DNA from: CAVWNR01 sp963756525
GTDB taxonomy: Bacteria > Actinomycetota > Actinomycetes > Mycobacteriales > Jatrophihabitantaceae
Reading direction: 5' to 3'
Assembly: GCA_963756525.1 (NCBI GenBank)
Contig: CAVWNR010000001.1
Location: 868,001 to 932,000 of the forward strand
Length of the DNA: 64,000 nucleotides
The notes below the pieces were generated by a model that was not told the origin of the DNA, did no database searches, and worked only from the letters and a program-made list of their open reading frames with translations. Made by a program: the position numbers and the translations under genes. Of this stretch, positions 27,244-36,750 are shown in pieces. Each line of letters starts with the position of its first letter. Position 1 is the stretch's first letter.

Positions 27244-28377
27244 ATGGCCGTCGTCACGATGAAGGAGATGCTCGACTCCGGCGTGCACTTCGGGCATCAG
27301 ACCCGCCGCTGGAACCCGAAGATGAAGCGGTTCATCTTCACCGAGCGCAACGGCATCTACATCATTGACCTGCAGCAGACGCTCGCCTATATCGACCGGG
27401 CGTACGAGTTCGTCAAGGAGACGGTCGCCCACGGCGGCTCCGTGCTCTTCGTCGGCACCAAGAAGCAAGCGCAGGAGGCGATCGCCGAGCAGGCCACTCG
27501 CGTCGGCATGCCCTTCGTGAACCAGCGCTGGCTGGGCGGCATGCTCACCAACTTCCAGACCGTGTACAAGCGGCTGCAGCGCCTCAAGGAGCTCGAGGCG
27601 ATGGAGCAGGGCGGCTGGGAGGGTGTCACCACGAAGAAGGAGCAGCTGATCCTCTCCCGGGAGAAGGACAAGCTCGAGCGCACGCTCGGCGGCATTCGGG
27701 AGATGAGCCGGGTGCCGAGCGCGATCTGGGTGGTCGACACCAAGAAGGAGCACATCGCCGTCGGCGAGGCTCGCAAGCTCGGTATCCCGGTGATCGCGAT
27801 TCTCGACACCAACTGCGATCCGGACGAGGTCGACTACAAGATCCCGGGCAACGACGACGCGATCCGCAGTGCCGCGTTACTGACCCGGGTGGTCGCCGAC
27901 GCGGTGGCCGAGGGGCTGATGGCTCGTGCCGCCGCCGCGGCGAACGCCGGCCGCGACGAGAAGCCTGAGCCGGGCCGGGTCGCCGCGGACGAGCCGCTGG
28001 CCGAGTGGGAGCGTGACCTCTACCAGCGCGCCGGTGCAGAGTCCACGGGCGCAGAGCCCACGGGCGCAGAGCCCACGGACGCCGAGCCCACGGACGCCGA
28101 GCCCGCGGACGCCGAGCCGGTTGCCACGCCGCCTGCCGACATACCGCAGGCCGACGTACCGCAGGCCGACGTACCGCAGGCCGACGTACCGCAGGCCGAC
28201 GTACCGCAGGCCGACGTACCGCAGGCCGACGTACCGCAGGCCGACGTACCGCAGGCCGAGCAGCCGGCCGCGAGCGAGCCGATTCAGGCTCCTACCGCGA
28301 CTGCTGAGGCACCGGCGGCAGCCCCGGACGCGGCCGACCCGGCCAGCACCGCGGCGACCGCCGAGCCGCAAGCCTGA
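27244..28377 (+). CDS. rpsB: 30S ribosomal protein S2 with long repetitive C-terminal tail
   Basis: 377-residue S2. Residues 1-250 are canonical: '[20 protein letters not shown]', '[12 protein letters not shown]', '[15 protein letters not shown]', '[15 protein letters not shown]' and '[16 protein letters not shown]'. Beyond residue 260 is an acidic, Pro-rich low-complexity tail containing five-residue repeats: six imperfect (G/D)AE(P/S)x units followed by ADIPQ and seven ADVPQ units (residues ~298-337). Actinobacterial S2 proteins commonly have Ala/Glu-rich tails, but a perfect repeat like this looks recently expanded. ATG 27244 has GAGGAGG upstream. It is followed by tsf, the standard order. 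Confidence 0.97.
   Translation: MAVVTMKEMLDSGVHFGHQTRRWNPKMKRFIFTERNGIYIIDLQQTLAYIDRAYEFVKETVAHGGSVLFVGTKKQAQEAIAEQATRVGMPFVNQRWLGGMLTNFQTVYKRLQRLKELEAMEQGGWEGVTTKKEQLILSREKDKLERTLGGIREMSRVPSAIWVVDTKKEHIAVGEARKLGIPVIAILDTNCDPDEVDYKIPGNDDAIRSAALLTRVVADAVAEGLMARAAAAANAGRDEKPEPGRVAADEPLAEWERDLYQRAGAESTGAEPTGAEPTDAEPTDAEPADAEPVATPPADIPQADVPQADVPQADVPQADVPQADVPQADVPQADVPQAEQPAASEPIQAPTATAEAPAAAPDAADPASTAATAEPQA
28033..28254 (+). repeat. 15-bp tandem repeats in the rpsB tail
   Basis: Two adjoining arrays in phase with the codons. 28033-28122 has six imperfect units related to GACGCCGAGCCCACG; 28135-28254 has eight units of GCCGACGTACCGCAG, of which the first differs by two bases (ATA for GTA changes one codon) and the other seven are identical. 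Identity at third codon positions points to recent replication slippage, not selection on the peptide alone. Confidence 0.95.
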
Positions 28378-28420
28378 TCCCAATCAAGCACCACTGACCT
28401 ATTCGAGGACACAAGACAAC

Positions 28421-29251
28421 ATGGCGAACGTTTCTGCCACCGAGGTGAAAAGGCTCCGCGACGCCACCGGCGCGGGCATGCTCGACAGCAAGAAGGCACT
28501 CGAGGAGGCCGACGGCGACTTCGACAAGGCCGTCGAGATCTTGCGCATCAAGGGCGGCGCCAAGGCCGCCAAGCGCGGTGAGCGGACTGCGTCCAACGGT
28601 CTGGTCGCCGCCGCCGAAGGCGCGATGATCGAGCTGGCGTCGGAGACCGACTTCGTCGCGAAGAACGAGCAGTTTCAGACGCTGGCCGGCGACATCGTCG
28701 CGCACTTCGCGAACTCGAGCGCCACCGACACCGGGGCGCTGCTCGCCGAGACGCTCAAGGACGGTCGCACCGTCGCCGAGAACATCGACGCGCTCGCCGC
28801 CGTGATCGGCGAGAAGCTCGAGCTGCGCCGGGCCACCAAGCTTTCGAGCGGTGCTGGGAAGTCGGTGGCCACTTACCTGCACAGGAAGGCCTCCGACCTG
28901 CCGCCGCAGGTGGGTGTGCTGGTGCAGTTCACCGGCGACGACCTGCAGGCCGCCCGGGGCGCCGCGATGCAGGTCGCCGCGCTGCGCGCGAAGTACCTGC
29001 GCCGCGATGACGTCCCGGCTGACCTGGTCGAGACTGAGCGACGCATCGCCGAGGCCACCGCCCGCGAGGAGGGCAAGCCCGAGGGGGCCCTCCCGAAGAT
29101 CGTCGAGGGGCGGCTCAACGGGTTCTTCAAGGAGAACGTGCTCCTGGAGCAGGCCGCGGTGCAGGACAGCAAGAAGACGGTCAAGGCGCTGCTCGACGAG
29201 GCGGGCGTGACGGTCACCGCGTTCCGGCACTTCGAGGTCGGCGCCGCCTGA
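28421..29251 (+). CDS. tsf: Elongation factor Ts
   Basis: 276-residue guanine-nucleotide exchange factor that regenerates EF-Tu-GTP. The N-terminal UBA-like domain is '[20 protein letters not shown]' with '[14 protein letters not shown]'; the EF-Tu contact motif '[12 protein letters not shown]' is intact, followed by the two dimerisation subdomains and the end '[12 protein letters not shown]'. ATG 28421 has GAGG upstream. It lies 43 bases after rpsB, presumably in one transcript. Confidence 0.97.
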   Translation: MANVSATEVKRLRDATGAGMLDSKKALEEADGDFDKAVEILRIKGGAKAAKRGERTASNGLVAAAEGAMIELASETDFVAKNEQFQTLAGDIVAHFANSSATDTGALLAETLKDGRTVAENIDALAAVIGEKLELRRATKLSSGAGKSVATYLHRKASDLPPQVGVLVQFTGDDLQAARGAAMQVAALRAKYLRRDDVPADLVETERRIAEATAREEGKPEGALPKIVEGRLNGFFKENVLLEQAAVQDSKKTVKALLDEAGVTVTAFRHFEVGAA

Positions 29252-29319
29252 TCGCCTACGGGCATCGCCGCCTGTAGGGCAGGATCGAGGTCGACGTCCG
29301 CCTGCGAAAGGGGCCGCAG

Positions 29320-30075
29320 ATGAGCAGTGCCGGTGCAGCCGCGCGTCCGGCTGCCGTCACCGCGCCGGTCTACCGGCGGGTGCTGCTCAAGCTTTCCGGT
29401 GAGGTGTTCGGCGGCGGCCAGGTCGGCGTCGATCCGGATGTCGTGCACAGCATCGCGCGGCAGATCGCCGAGGTGGTCCGCGGTGGCACGCAGGTGGCGG
29501 TCGTCGTCGGCGGCGGCAACTTCTTCCGCGGCGCCGAGCTCTCCCAGCGCGGCATGGACCGCGACCGCGCCGACTACATGGGCATGCTCGGCACGGTGAT
29601 GAACTGCCTGGCGCTGCAGGACTTCCTCGAGAAGGCGGGCATCCCCACCCGGGTGCAGAGCGCAATCGCGATGGGCCAGGTCGCCGAGCCCTACATCCCG
29701 CGGCGGGCCGAACGGCACCTCGACAAGGGACGGGTGGTCATCTTCGGCGCCGGCGCGGGCCTGCCGTTCTTCTCCACCGACACCGTCGCCGCACAGCGTG
29801 CGCTCGAGATCGGGTGCCAGGTTCTGCTGCTCGGCAAGAACGGCGTCGACGGCATCTACGACGCCGACCCGCGCACCCACCCGGACGCCGTCAAGTTCGA
29901 CAGCATCAGCTACGACGAGGCACTGAGCCGGGGGCTGCGGGTGGCCGACGCGGCGGCGTTCAGCATGTGCCGCGACAACGGGATGCCGATCATCGTGTTC
30001 AGCCTCGCCGACGGGAACATCGCCCGGGTCGTCCGAGGTGAGAAGATCGGCACGCTGGTGACGAGCACGGGCTGA
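29320..30075 (+). CDS. pyrH: UMP kinase
   Basis: 251-residue bacterial UMP kinase of the amino-acid-kinase fold, converting UMP to UDP for pyrimidine nucleotide supply; active as a hexamer. Motifs include '[13 protein letters not shown]', '[11 protein letters not shown]', '[15 protein letters not shown]', '[14 protein letters not shown]' and '[16 protein letters not shown]'. The first ~18 residues are a variable leader. ATG 29320 has AAAGGGG upstream. The pyrH-frr pair follows tsf as in most bacteria. Confidence 0.97.
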   Translation: MSSAGAAARPAAVTAPVYRRVLLKLSGEVFGGGQVGVDPDVVHSIARQIAEVVRGGTQVAVVVGGGNFFRGAELSQRGMDRDRADYMGMLGTVMNCLALQDFLEKAGIPTRVQSAIAMGQVAEPYIPRRAERHLDKGRVVIFGAGAGLPFFSTDTVAAQRALEIGCQVLLLGKNGVDGIYDADPRTHPDAVKFDSISYDEALSRGLRVADAAAFSMCRDNGMPIIVFSLADGNIARVVRGEKIGTLVTSTG

Positions 30076-30088
30076 GAGGACGAACACC

Positions 30089-30646
30089 GTGATCGACGAG
30101 ACGCTCTTCGAAGCCGAGGAGAAGATGGAGAAAGCCGTGCACGTCGCCCGCGAGGAGCTCGGCGGCCTGCGCACCGGGCGGGCGACCCCGAGCGCGTTCG
30201 CCCGGCTCGTCGTCGACTACTACGGCGCGCCGACGCCGATCCCGCAGCTCGCGTCGGTGACCGTCCCCGAGGCCCGCATGGCGATCATCAAACCCTACGA
30301 CGTCTCGCAGCTGAGCAAGATCGAACGGTCGATCCGCGACTCCGACCTCGGCGTCAACCCGACCGACGACGGCACGCTGATCCGGGTGGTCTTCCCGCAA
30401 CTCACCGAGGAGCGCCGCCGCGAGCTGGTCAAGGTCGCCAAGCACAAGGGCGAGGACGCGAAGGTGTCGATCCGCTCGGTCCGGCGGCACGCGAAGGACG
30501 CGCTGGACCGGCTCGCGCGCGACGGTGAGGTCGGCGAGGACCAGGTACGCCGCGCCGAGGGCGAGCTGGACAAAACGACCGGCAAGTACACCTCTCAGGT
30601 CGACGAGCTGGTGAAGGCGAAGGAAGCAGAGCTGCTCGAAGTCTGA
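30089..30646 (+). CDS. frr: Ribosome recycling factor
   Basis: 185-residue factor that, with EF-G, splits the post-termination ribosome. The tRNA-mimicking three-helix body shows '[25 protein letters not shown]', of which '[11 protein letters not shown]' is the hallmark, plus '[17 protein letters not shown]' and '[17 protein letters not shown]'. Length is exactly typical (185). GTG 30089 is 13 bases after the pyrH stop and has AGAGGA upstream. Confidence 0.97.
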   Translation: MIDETLFEAEEKMEKAVHVAREELGGLRTGRATPSAFARLVVDYYGAPTPIPQLASVTVPEARMAIIKPYDVSQLSKIERSIRDSDLGVNPTDDGTLIRVVFPQLTEERRRELVKVAKHKGEDAKVSIRSVRRHAKDALDRLARDGEVGEDQVRRAEGELDKTTGKYTSQVDELVKAKEAELLEV

Positions 30647-30673
30647 TCCGACGCCGGCCGCTTTCCAGGTGCC

Positions 30674-31693
30674 ATGACAGACCCCGACACGGCTCGCATC
30701 CCGCGCGTCCGCGGCGCACCGGCCGGCCGTCACCGCCGGCCGGAGCCCGACGACGAGCCGGACCCCGTCGACGCCGACGCCGACGTCGACCGCGCCGCGA
30801 CCGGGCGGCACCACGTCGGTGAGCCGCGCGGCGAGAGCCCCGCCGGGCTCGGCGAGCCACCCGCGCCCGCTGCACCGGCCGAGCGGTCACGCGCGGGCCG
30901 CAACCTGCCGGCCGCGATCGGGGTGGGCCTGGCGCTCGGCGGCGCCATCATCGCAAGCCTGTTGCTGTACCGGCCCAGCTTCGTCTACATCGTCGGCGCG
31001 GCCGTAGCCGTCGGGGTGGTCGAGCTGGCCGGCGCGATCCGGACCTCCGGCATCCGTCCGCCGCTGGTGCCGGTGCTGGTCGGCGGGCTCGCGATGCAGG
31101 CCGCGGCCTGGTTCCGCGGCCCGGACGGCCTGGTCGTCGCGTTGCTGATCACCGTGTGCGGCGTGGTGGTCTGGCGGCTCGCGGACGGCGCCGCCGGATA
31201 CCCGCGCGATGTGGCGGCCTCGGTCTTCGTGCTGTTCTACGTCCCCCTGCTCGCCGGTTTCGCGGTCCTGCTCACCCACCCGTCCGACGGCGCCGCCCGG
31301 GTGCTGCTGTTCATCGGCACGGTCGTGTGCAGCGACACCGGCGGGTACGCCACCGGGGTGCTCTTCGGCAAGCACCCGCTCGCGCCGGTGGTCTCGAAGG
31401 GCAAGACCTGGGAGGGCTTCGCCGGGTCGGTGCTGGCCTGCTGCCTGTGCGGCAGCCTGGTCATGTGGCTGACCTTTCACCACGAGTGGTGGAAGGGGGC
31501 GCTGTTCGGGCTGGCACTCGTCGTCACCGCCACGCTGGGTGACCTCGGTGAGTCGATGATCAAACGTGATCTCAGGCTGAAGGACATGGGCCGGCTGTTG
31601 CCCGGCCACGGCGGCATCATGGACCGCCTCGACTCGCTGCTGCCCTGCGCCGCGGTGGCATACCTGGTGCTCACCGCGTTCCTCGACCACTGA
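30674..31693 (+). CDS. cdsA: Phosphatidate cytidylyltransferase
   Basis: 339-residue integral membrane enzyme that makes CDP-diacylglycerol from phosphatidate and CTP, the branch point for all phospholipids. A ~75-residue charged, disordered cytoplasmic N-terminus precedes about eight membrane segments. The family signature is complete near the C-terminus: 'GDLGESMIKRDLRLKDMG' followed by 'LLPGHGGIMDRLDS', with the Mg-binding Asp residues. ATG 30674 is 27 bases after frr. The extended N-terminus is common in actinobacterial CdsA. Confidence 0.95.
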   Translation: MTDPDTARIPRVRGAPAGRHRRPEPDDEPDPVDADADVDRAATGRHHVGEPRGESPAGLGEPPAPAAPAERSRAGRNLPAAIGVGLALGGAIIASLLLYRPSFVYIVGAAVAVGVVELAGAIRTSGIRPPLVPVLVGGLAMQAAAWFRGPDGLVVALLITVCGVVVWRLADGAAGYPRDVAASVFVLFYVPLLAGFAVLLTHPSDGAARVLLFIGTVVCSDTGGYATGVLFGKHPLAPVVSKGKTWEGFAGSVLACCLCGSLVMWLTFHHEWWKGALFGLALVVTATLGDLGESMIKRDLRLKDMGRLLPGHGGIMDRLDSLLPCAAVAYLVLTAFLDH

Positions 31694-31726
31694 ACGGCGT
31701 CGCACCCGCATGGCAAGGTAGCGGCC

Positions 31727-32224
31727 ATGTACGAGACGCAAGCCGAGATCGACGAGCTACAACGGCTGCTCGACGCAAGCTTCGCCCGCGCCTCGACGCA
31801 CCTGACGTCGATCATGACGCGGGAACGGCGGATGACGGCGCAGCGGGTGGTCGAGCTGCTCACCGGCATCGCGGTGCTGAACGTCGCCACCGTGACCGCC
31901 CGCGGCGAGCCGCGGATCAGCGCGCTGGACGGGCACTTCCTGCACGGGCGCTGGTATTTCACCACGGGCGGGAACTCGCCGAAGGCGCGCCAGCTGCGGG
32001 CTCGCCCGGCCGTGAGCGCGGCGTACACCCCCGCCGACGGGGTCGGCGTCTTCTGCCACGGCACCGCCCGCGAGCTCGACCGTGGCACGCCCGAGTTCGA
32101 CGAGCTGCACGAGCACTTGGTGCGCACCTACGGCCAGTCGCCGGACGAGATGGGACCCAACATCGCCTACGTGGCGATCGACCCCGGCTGGCTGGTCGGC
32201 TTCGAGTTCACTCCCGCAGCATGA
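31727..32224 (+). CDS. Pyridoxamine 5'-phosphate oxidase-family protein
   Basis: 165-residue split-barrel protein of the flavin/F420-binding pyridoxamine-oxidase-like superfamily. The barrel includes 'IAVLNVATVTARGEPRISAL', 'GRWYFTTGGNSPKARQLRA' and 'VGVFCHGTARELD'. It is too short and lacks the residues of true PdxH; members of this group are F420 or FMN reductases or haem-related proteins of unknown role. ATG 31727 has no clear ribosome site. The stop overlaps the start of the aminotransferase gene (ATGA at 32221), so they may form a pair inserted between cdsA and rlmN. Confidence 0.8.
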   Translation: MYETQAEIDELQRLLDASFARASTHLTSIMTRERRMTAQRVVELLTGIAVLNVATVTARGEPRISALDGHFLHGRWYFTTGGNSPKARQLRARPAVSAAYTPADGVGVFCHGTARELDRGTPEFDELHEHLVRTYGQSPDEMGPNIAYVAIDPGWLVGFEFTPAA

Positions 32225-33378
32225 GCCATCGCTACGACGAGATGAGCGTCGCCGATCTGCGAAAGCGCACGAGCGCGAAATGGAGCACCTACGGCCCGGA
32301 CGTGCTGCCGCTCTGGGTCGCCGAGATGGACTTCCCACTCGCCGACCCGATCCGCCGGGTGCTGCACGAGCTGGTCGACCGCGGCGACACCGGTTACGCG
32401 GTGGGCCGCCCGCTGGCCGAGGCGTTCGCCCGCTTCGCCGCCGTGCGCTACCGCTGGGACGTCGACCCGGCGCTGGCGTGGGCTTGCCCCGACGCCATGT
32501 CCGGCGTCGAGTACGCCCTTCGCGCGCTGACCCGGCCCGGCGACGCCGTCGCGTTCTTCACCCCGGCGTATCCGCCGTTCTTCGGCTCGGTCGACTGGAT
32601 CGGCCGCCGAGTGGTGCAGGTGCCGCTCGCGATCTCTGCCGACGGCGCGGTGGCGCCCGACCTCGACGCGCTGCGGGCGGCACTCGCCGACGGCGCGGCC
32701 GCCATTCTGCTCTGCAACCCGCACAACCCGACCGGGCGGTGCCTCACCCGCGCGGAACTCGTGGCGGTCGCCGAGCTCGCCGACCGGCACGGCGTGCCCG
32801 TCGTGAGCGACGAGATCCACGCCCCGCTCGTGCTGGATCCGGCGTCCGGCGGCCACATCCCGTTCCCCGCGGTCGACGCGGACAGTGTCTGCGTCCACTC
32901 GGCGTCGAAGGGATGGAACCTGCCGGGGCTCAAGGCGGCGCTACTGATCGCCGGCTCGCCCGGCATCGCGGCGCGGCTGGCCTCGCCGGAACTCGACCAT
33001 CTCTGCGAGAGCGCGGGGATCGCCGGGGTGGCGGCCGGGATCGCCGCCTTCGACGAGGGCGCGTCCTGGCTGGACGACACCGTCGGCTACATCGCGGGCA
33101 ACCACCGGCTCGTCCGCGACGAGCTGCCGCGCGCGCTGCCCGGCGCCCGGGTGACCCCAGCGGAGGCGACCTACCTGGCCTGGGTCGACCTGCGTCATGT
33201 CGCCGCGCTGCGCGGTGCCGAGTCACCGGGCAACCTGCTGCTCGAGCGGGCGAAGGTGGCGCTGGTGCCGGGCGAGCGCTTCGGTTCCCGCTACCGCGGA
33301 TCGGCCCGGATCAATGTCGCCACCTCGCGGACCGTGCTTCGCGAGGCGATCGGCCGGCTGGCGACGTTGGCCGGGTAG
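32221..33378 (+). CDS. MalY/PatB-family aminotransferase (putative cystathionine beta-lyase)
   Basis: 385-residue PLP enzyme of fold type I, class I/II. '[18 protein letters not shown]' near the start and '[18 protein letters not shown]' and '[12 protein letters not shown]' are the MalY/PatB pattern; the PLP lysine is in '[17 protein letters not shown]'. Members cleave cystathionine or other C-S bonds to pyruvate, ammonia and a thiol. Start ATG 32221 overlaps the upstream stop. It is not usually found between cdsA and rlmN; the local operon partner is the oxidase-like protein. Exact substrate is not decidable. Confidence 0.9.
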   Translation: MSHRYDEMSVADLRKRTSAKWSTYGPDVLPLWVAEMDFPLADPIRRVLHELVDRGDTGYAVGRPLAEAFARFAAVRYRWDVDPALAWACPDAMSGVEYALRALTRPGDAVAFFTPAYPPFFGSVDWIGRRVVQVPLAISADGAVAPDLDALRAALADGAAAILLCNPHNPTGRCLTRAELVAVAELADRHGVPVVSDEIHAPLVLDPASGGHIPFPAVDADSVCVHSASKGWNLPGLKAALLIAGSPGIAARLASPELDHLCESAGIAGVAAGIAAFDEGASWLDDTVGYIAGNHRLVRDELPRALPGARVTPAEATYLAWVDLRHVAALRGAESPGNLLLERAKVALVPGERFGSRYRGSARINVATSRTVLREAIGRLATLAG

Positions 33379-33403
33379 CGGCGATGGGAGAATCTGCACC
33401 GCG

Positions 33404-34561
33404 ATGACCCAGCTCCCGCTCGTCTCCCGGGCCCTCCGCCGTGCCGGGCCACCCCGGCACCTGGCCGATCTCACGATGGCCGAACGGCGGGCGATGATGG
33501 CCGAGCTCGGCCTGCCGCCGTTTCGCGCCGACCAGCTCTCCCGGCACTACTTCGCCCGGCTGGAGAGCGACCCGGCGGCGATGACCGACCTCCCGGCCGG
33601 CGAGCGGGCCGGCCTGCGCGACGCCCTGCTGCCTGCGCTGCTCACCGAGGTCCGCCAGCTGAGGGCGGACGCCGGCGCGACCCGTAAGTCGCTGTGGCGC
33701 CTCGCCGACGGCACGCTGATCGAGAGCGTGCTGATGCGCTATCCGGATCGGATCACGGTATGCGTCTCCAGCCAGGCCGGATGCGGCATGGCCTGCCCGT
33801 TCTGCGCCACCGGGCAGGGCGGGCTCACTCGCAACCTGTCCACCGCCGAGATCGTCGAGCAGGTCGTGGCGGCCGCACGCACCGCCGCCCGCGGCGAGCT
33901 CCCCGGCGGTCCCGGCCGGCTGTCGAACGTGGTCTTCATGGGCATGGGAGAACCGCTGGCGAATCTCGCCCGGCTGGTCCCCGCGCTGCGCCGGCTCGTC
34001 GACCCGGCGCCGGCCGGGCTCGGCCTCTCGCAGCGGTCGGTCACCGTATCGACGGTCGGGCTGGTACCCGCCATCGGCAAGCTCGCCGACGCGGGGCTCG
34101 CGGTCACGCTGGCGGTGTCCCTGCATGCCCCGGACGACGAGCTGCGCGACACTCTGGTCCCGGTCAACACCCGATGGAAGGTGGCCGAGGTGCTCGCCGC
34201 GGCCGACGCATACGCGGCGCGCACCGGCCGTCGATACTCGATCGAGTACGCGCTGATCCGCGACGTCAACGACCAGCCGTGGCGCGCCGACCTGCTCGGC
34301 GAACTGCTCGCGCCGCGCGCGGCACACACTCGCTCCGCAAGCCGTCGCTCGGCACACACTCGCTCCGCAAGCCGTCGCTCGGCACACGTCAACCTCATCC
34401 CGCTCAACCCGACGCCCGGCTCGGTTTGGGACGCCTCGCCGAAGCCCGTCGAGCGCGAGTTCGTCCGCCGGCTACGCGCCGCCGGCGTTGCGGCCACCGT
34501 GCGCGACACCCGCGGACGCGAGATCGACGGCGCCTGCGGGCAACTCGCCGCCACCGGCTGA
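33404..34561 (+). CDS. rlmN: 23S rRNA / tRNA adenine-C2 methyltransferase RlmN, with repeat insertion
   Basis: 385-residue radical SAM enzyme that methylates A2503 of 23S rRNA and A37 of some tRNAs. The Fe-S cysteines are Cys127, Cys131 and Cys134 in '[15 protein letters not shown]'; the methyl-carrying Cys378 lies near the end in 'DGACGQL'. '[12 protein letters not shown]' and '[18 protein letters not shown]' are also typical. A ~22-residue insertion (residues ~306-327) made of two copies of [10 protein letters not shown] lies just before '[13 protein letters not shown]'; it comes from a 30-bp DNA duplication. The frame is kept, and the site is a surface loop in family members, so activity may be retained. 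A -10-like GAGAAT is at 33388. Confidence 0.93.
   Translation: MTQLPLVSRALRRAGPPRHLADLTMAERRAMMAELGLPPFRADQLSRHYFARLESDPAAMTDLPAGERAGLRDALLPALLTEVRQLRADAGATRKSLWRLADGTLIESVLMRYPDRITVCVSSQAGCGMACPFCATGQGGLTRNLSTAEIVEQVVAAARTAARGELPGGPGRLSNVVFMGMGEPLANLARLVPALRRLVDPAPAGLGLSQRSVTVSTVGLVPAIGKLADAGLAVTLAVSLHAPDDELRDTLVPVNTRWKVAEVLAAADAYAARTGRRYSIEYALIRDVNDQPWRADLLGELLAPRAAHTRSASRRSAHTRSASRRSAHVNLIPLNPTPGSVWDASPKPVEREFVRRLRAAGVAATVRDTRGREIDGACGQLAATG
34321..34387 (+). repeat. 30-bp tandem duplication inside rlmN
   Basis: Two identical 30-base units (34321-34350 and 34351-34380, unit beginning GGCACACACTCGCTCCGCAA) plus seven bases of a third. It is in frame with rlmN and encodes [10 protein letters not shown] twice. 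The duplication is perfect, implying recent origin. Confidence 0.95.
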
Positions 34562-34580
34562 GGCATCGCGCGGCTGCCCC

Positions 34581-34586
34581 TACGCT
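34581..34586 (+). promoter_or_regulatory. Candidate -10 element, leaderless start of the FUSC gene
   Basis: TACGCT ends 7 bases before GTG 34594, which has no Shine-Dalgarno sequence. Same arrangement as proS and dxr. No convincing -35. Confidence 0.33.
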
Positions 34587-34593
34587 CAGGCCC

Positions 34594-36750
34594 GTGCCCG
34601 ATGCGAGCGCCGCCGCGCCGGTACCAGCGTCGCGAGCCGCTGCCTTCGCCGAGCTGATCCGCCAGGCCGCGCGACTGGACCGCACCCAGTCCGACCCGGT
34701 CGTCGCGGCCCGCAACGCGCTCGGGGTGGCCCTGCCGCTGATCGTCGGCACGCTGGCCGGCAACGTGGCGCTCGGGCTCGCGTCCACGATCGGCGCGCTG
34801 CAGGTCGCTTTCGCCGACCGGCCCGGCCCGTACCGGCTGCGGATGCTGCGGATGTCCACCTGCGCGCTGATCGCCGCGCTCACCAGCGGGCTGGCCGTCG
34901 CGTTCTCGCGCAGTGACGCCGCCTCGGTGGTGCTGCTGCTCGTGCTCGGCTTCTGCGCCGGCCTGCTGCTCACCGCCGGCCCGAGCGGCGCGCAGATGGG
35001 CGTGGCCGGCACCGCCGCGGCGATCGTGCTGGGGCACACGCCGCAGCCTGCGTCCGTGGCGGTGCACGTCGGGCTGCTGGTACTGCTCGGCGGGGCGGTG
35101 CAGGTCGTGCTGGCGATCGCCGCCTGGCCACTGCGGCGGCACCTGCCCGAGCGCCGCGCCCTGGCCGGGCTGTATCGCGCACTCGCCGGCATGGGCCGCC
35201 AGCCGCCCGGCACGCACGTCGCGCCGCCGCTGGTCGACCCGCTGACCAGCGTGCGGGCCACGCTCTACGGGCTGGGTCACGACCACGGCCCGAGCGTCGA
35301 GGCGTACCGCGTGCTGCTCGACGAAGCCGAACGGATCCGTCGCGAGGTGCTCGTGCTCTCCGCGCAGGCCGAGCGGCTCTCTCGAGGCGGCGCGGACTCC
35401 GCAGCCGACGCGCTGCGCTCGGTGCTCTCGGGGGCCGGCGACGTGCTCGACGAGATTGCCGGCGCGTTGGACGAGGCCCGGGCGCTGGACCCGTCCGTCG
35501 TCGCCGTGGTACGCGGCCAGGTCGAGGATGCCCGCAAGGTGCTCCAGCGTGCCGAGGTGCCGGGCGGCGAGGTGACCCGCCGGGCGGCGGTCGCCCGGCT
35601 GCCCAGCCTGCTCGGCCAGCTGCGCGCCGCGGTCGAAACCGCACGTGCCGGCGCGAGCGAGGGCGCGCGGGATCCTTACGCCGACGACGCGGTGTCCGGG
35701 GTGTCCCGGCTGCGTGACCCGATGGCAATCCTGCGGGCCAACCTCGCCCCCGACTCGGCGGTGCTGCGGCACGCGATGCGGCTGGCGGCGCTCGTCGCGG
35801 GCTCGGACCTGGTCGTGCGCCTCGCCGGCATCAACCGGGGCTACTGGGTGCCGCTGACCGTCCTGGTCGTGCTCCGGCCCGACTTCGGCTCGACGTTCCA
35901 GCGTTCGGTGATGCGGGTGCTCGGCACGATCGTCGGGCTGCTGCTGGCGACCGCCCTCCTGCACTGGGTGCCCGGCGGGCCGTGGTGGAGCGTCGCGCTC
36001 GTCGCCGCCTTCTTCTTCGGAATGCGCCTGGCCGGTCCCGGCAACCTGGCCCTTTCCGCCATGTCCATCGGCGGGCTGGTCGTGGTGCTGCTCTCCTTGG
36101 CCGGCATCCCGTCGCACACCACGGTGGTCGACCGGGCCGTCGACACGGTGATCGGTGGCGCGCTGGCGCTGGCTGCCACGCTGCTCTGGCCGGTCTGGGA
36201 GCGCGAGCGCGTCCCGGCGCGGCTCGCCGACCTGCTGGCCGACTACCAGCGCTACCTCGACGCGATTGCCGACCCCGACGGTGAGGGATCGCAGCTGCAG
36301 CGGGCCCGCGCCGCGGCCCGATTGGCCCGCACCAATGCCCAGGCGTCGGTGGACCGGGCGCGGTCCGAGCCGGTCGCCGGGCAACGCACCGTCGAGCTCG
36401 GTGAGGCCGTGCTCGCGCACACCCACCGGTTCATCCACGCGATGCTGATCCTCGACGCGCTGCGGACGAGCGCCCGCAACCTGCCCGAGGTGGTCGAGTT
36501 CCTGGAGCTGGCCGGCCGCGCGCTGGACCGGGCGGAACATGCCGTGCGGGCAACCGCACCGCCGCGCGGTGTGCCGAAGCTGCGCCCCGCCCAGCAGCGC
36601 CTCGCCGACGCGCTCATCGCCGAGCCGCAGCGCGCCGGCAGTGCCGAGACGTCCGGCGCGCTGGTCGAGGCCAGCGACCGCATCGCGAACAGCCTGGACA
36701 CCCTGGTCAGCGAGCTTCACCGTCAGCTCGCCGCCCGCCCGAGCCCGTGA
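34594..36750 (+). CDS. FUSC-family membrane protein
   Basis: 718-residue membrane protein with two blocks of hydrophobic segments (roughly residues 35-190 and 390-540), each followed by a long cytoplasmic helical region, as in FUSC / aromatic-acid exporter and YccS-like proteins. The conserved FUSC patch is 'INRGYWVPLTVLVVLRPDFG' near residue 412, followed by 'STFQRSVMRVLGTIVGLLL'. The family is linked to efflux of aromatic acids or to envelope stress, but the substrate here is unknown. GTG 34594 lacks a ribosome site; a -10-like element sits 7 bases upstream. Its 3' end overlaps the convergent exporter gene by 44 bases. Confidence 0.85.
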   Translation: MPDASAAAPVPASRAAAFAELIRQAARLDRTQSDPVVAARNALGVALPLIVGTLAGNVALGLASTIGALQVAFADRPGPYRLRMLRMSTCALIAALTSGLAVAFSRSDAASVVLLLVLGFCAGLLLTAGPSGAQMGVAGTAAAIVLGHTPQPASVAVHVGLLVLLGGAVQVVLAIAAWPLRRHLPERRALAGLYRALAGMGRQPPGTHVAPPLVDPLTSVRATLYGLGHDHGPSVEAYRVLLDEAERIRREVLVLSAQAERLSRGGADSAADALRSVLSGAGDVLDEIAGALDEARALDPSVVAVVRGQVEDARKVLQRAEVPGGEVTRRAAVARLPSLLGQLRAAVETARAGASEGARDPYADDAVSGVSRLRDPMAILRANLAPDSAVLRHAMRLAALVAGSDLVVRLAGINRGYWVPLTVLVVLRPDFGSTFQRSVMRVLGTIVGLLLATALLHWVPGGPWWSVALVAAFFFGMRLAGPGNLALSAMSIGGLVVVLLSLAGIPSHTTVVDRAVDTVIGGALALAATLLWPVWERERVPARLADLLADYQRYLDAIADPDGEGSQLQRARAAARLARTNAQASVDRARSEPVAGQRTVELGEAVLAHTHRFIHAMLILDALRTSARNLPEVVEFLELAGRALDRAEHAVRATAPPRGVPKLRPAQQRLADALIAEPQRAGSAETSGALVEASDRIANSLDTLVSELHRQLAARPSP

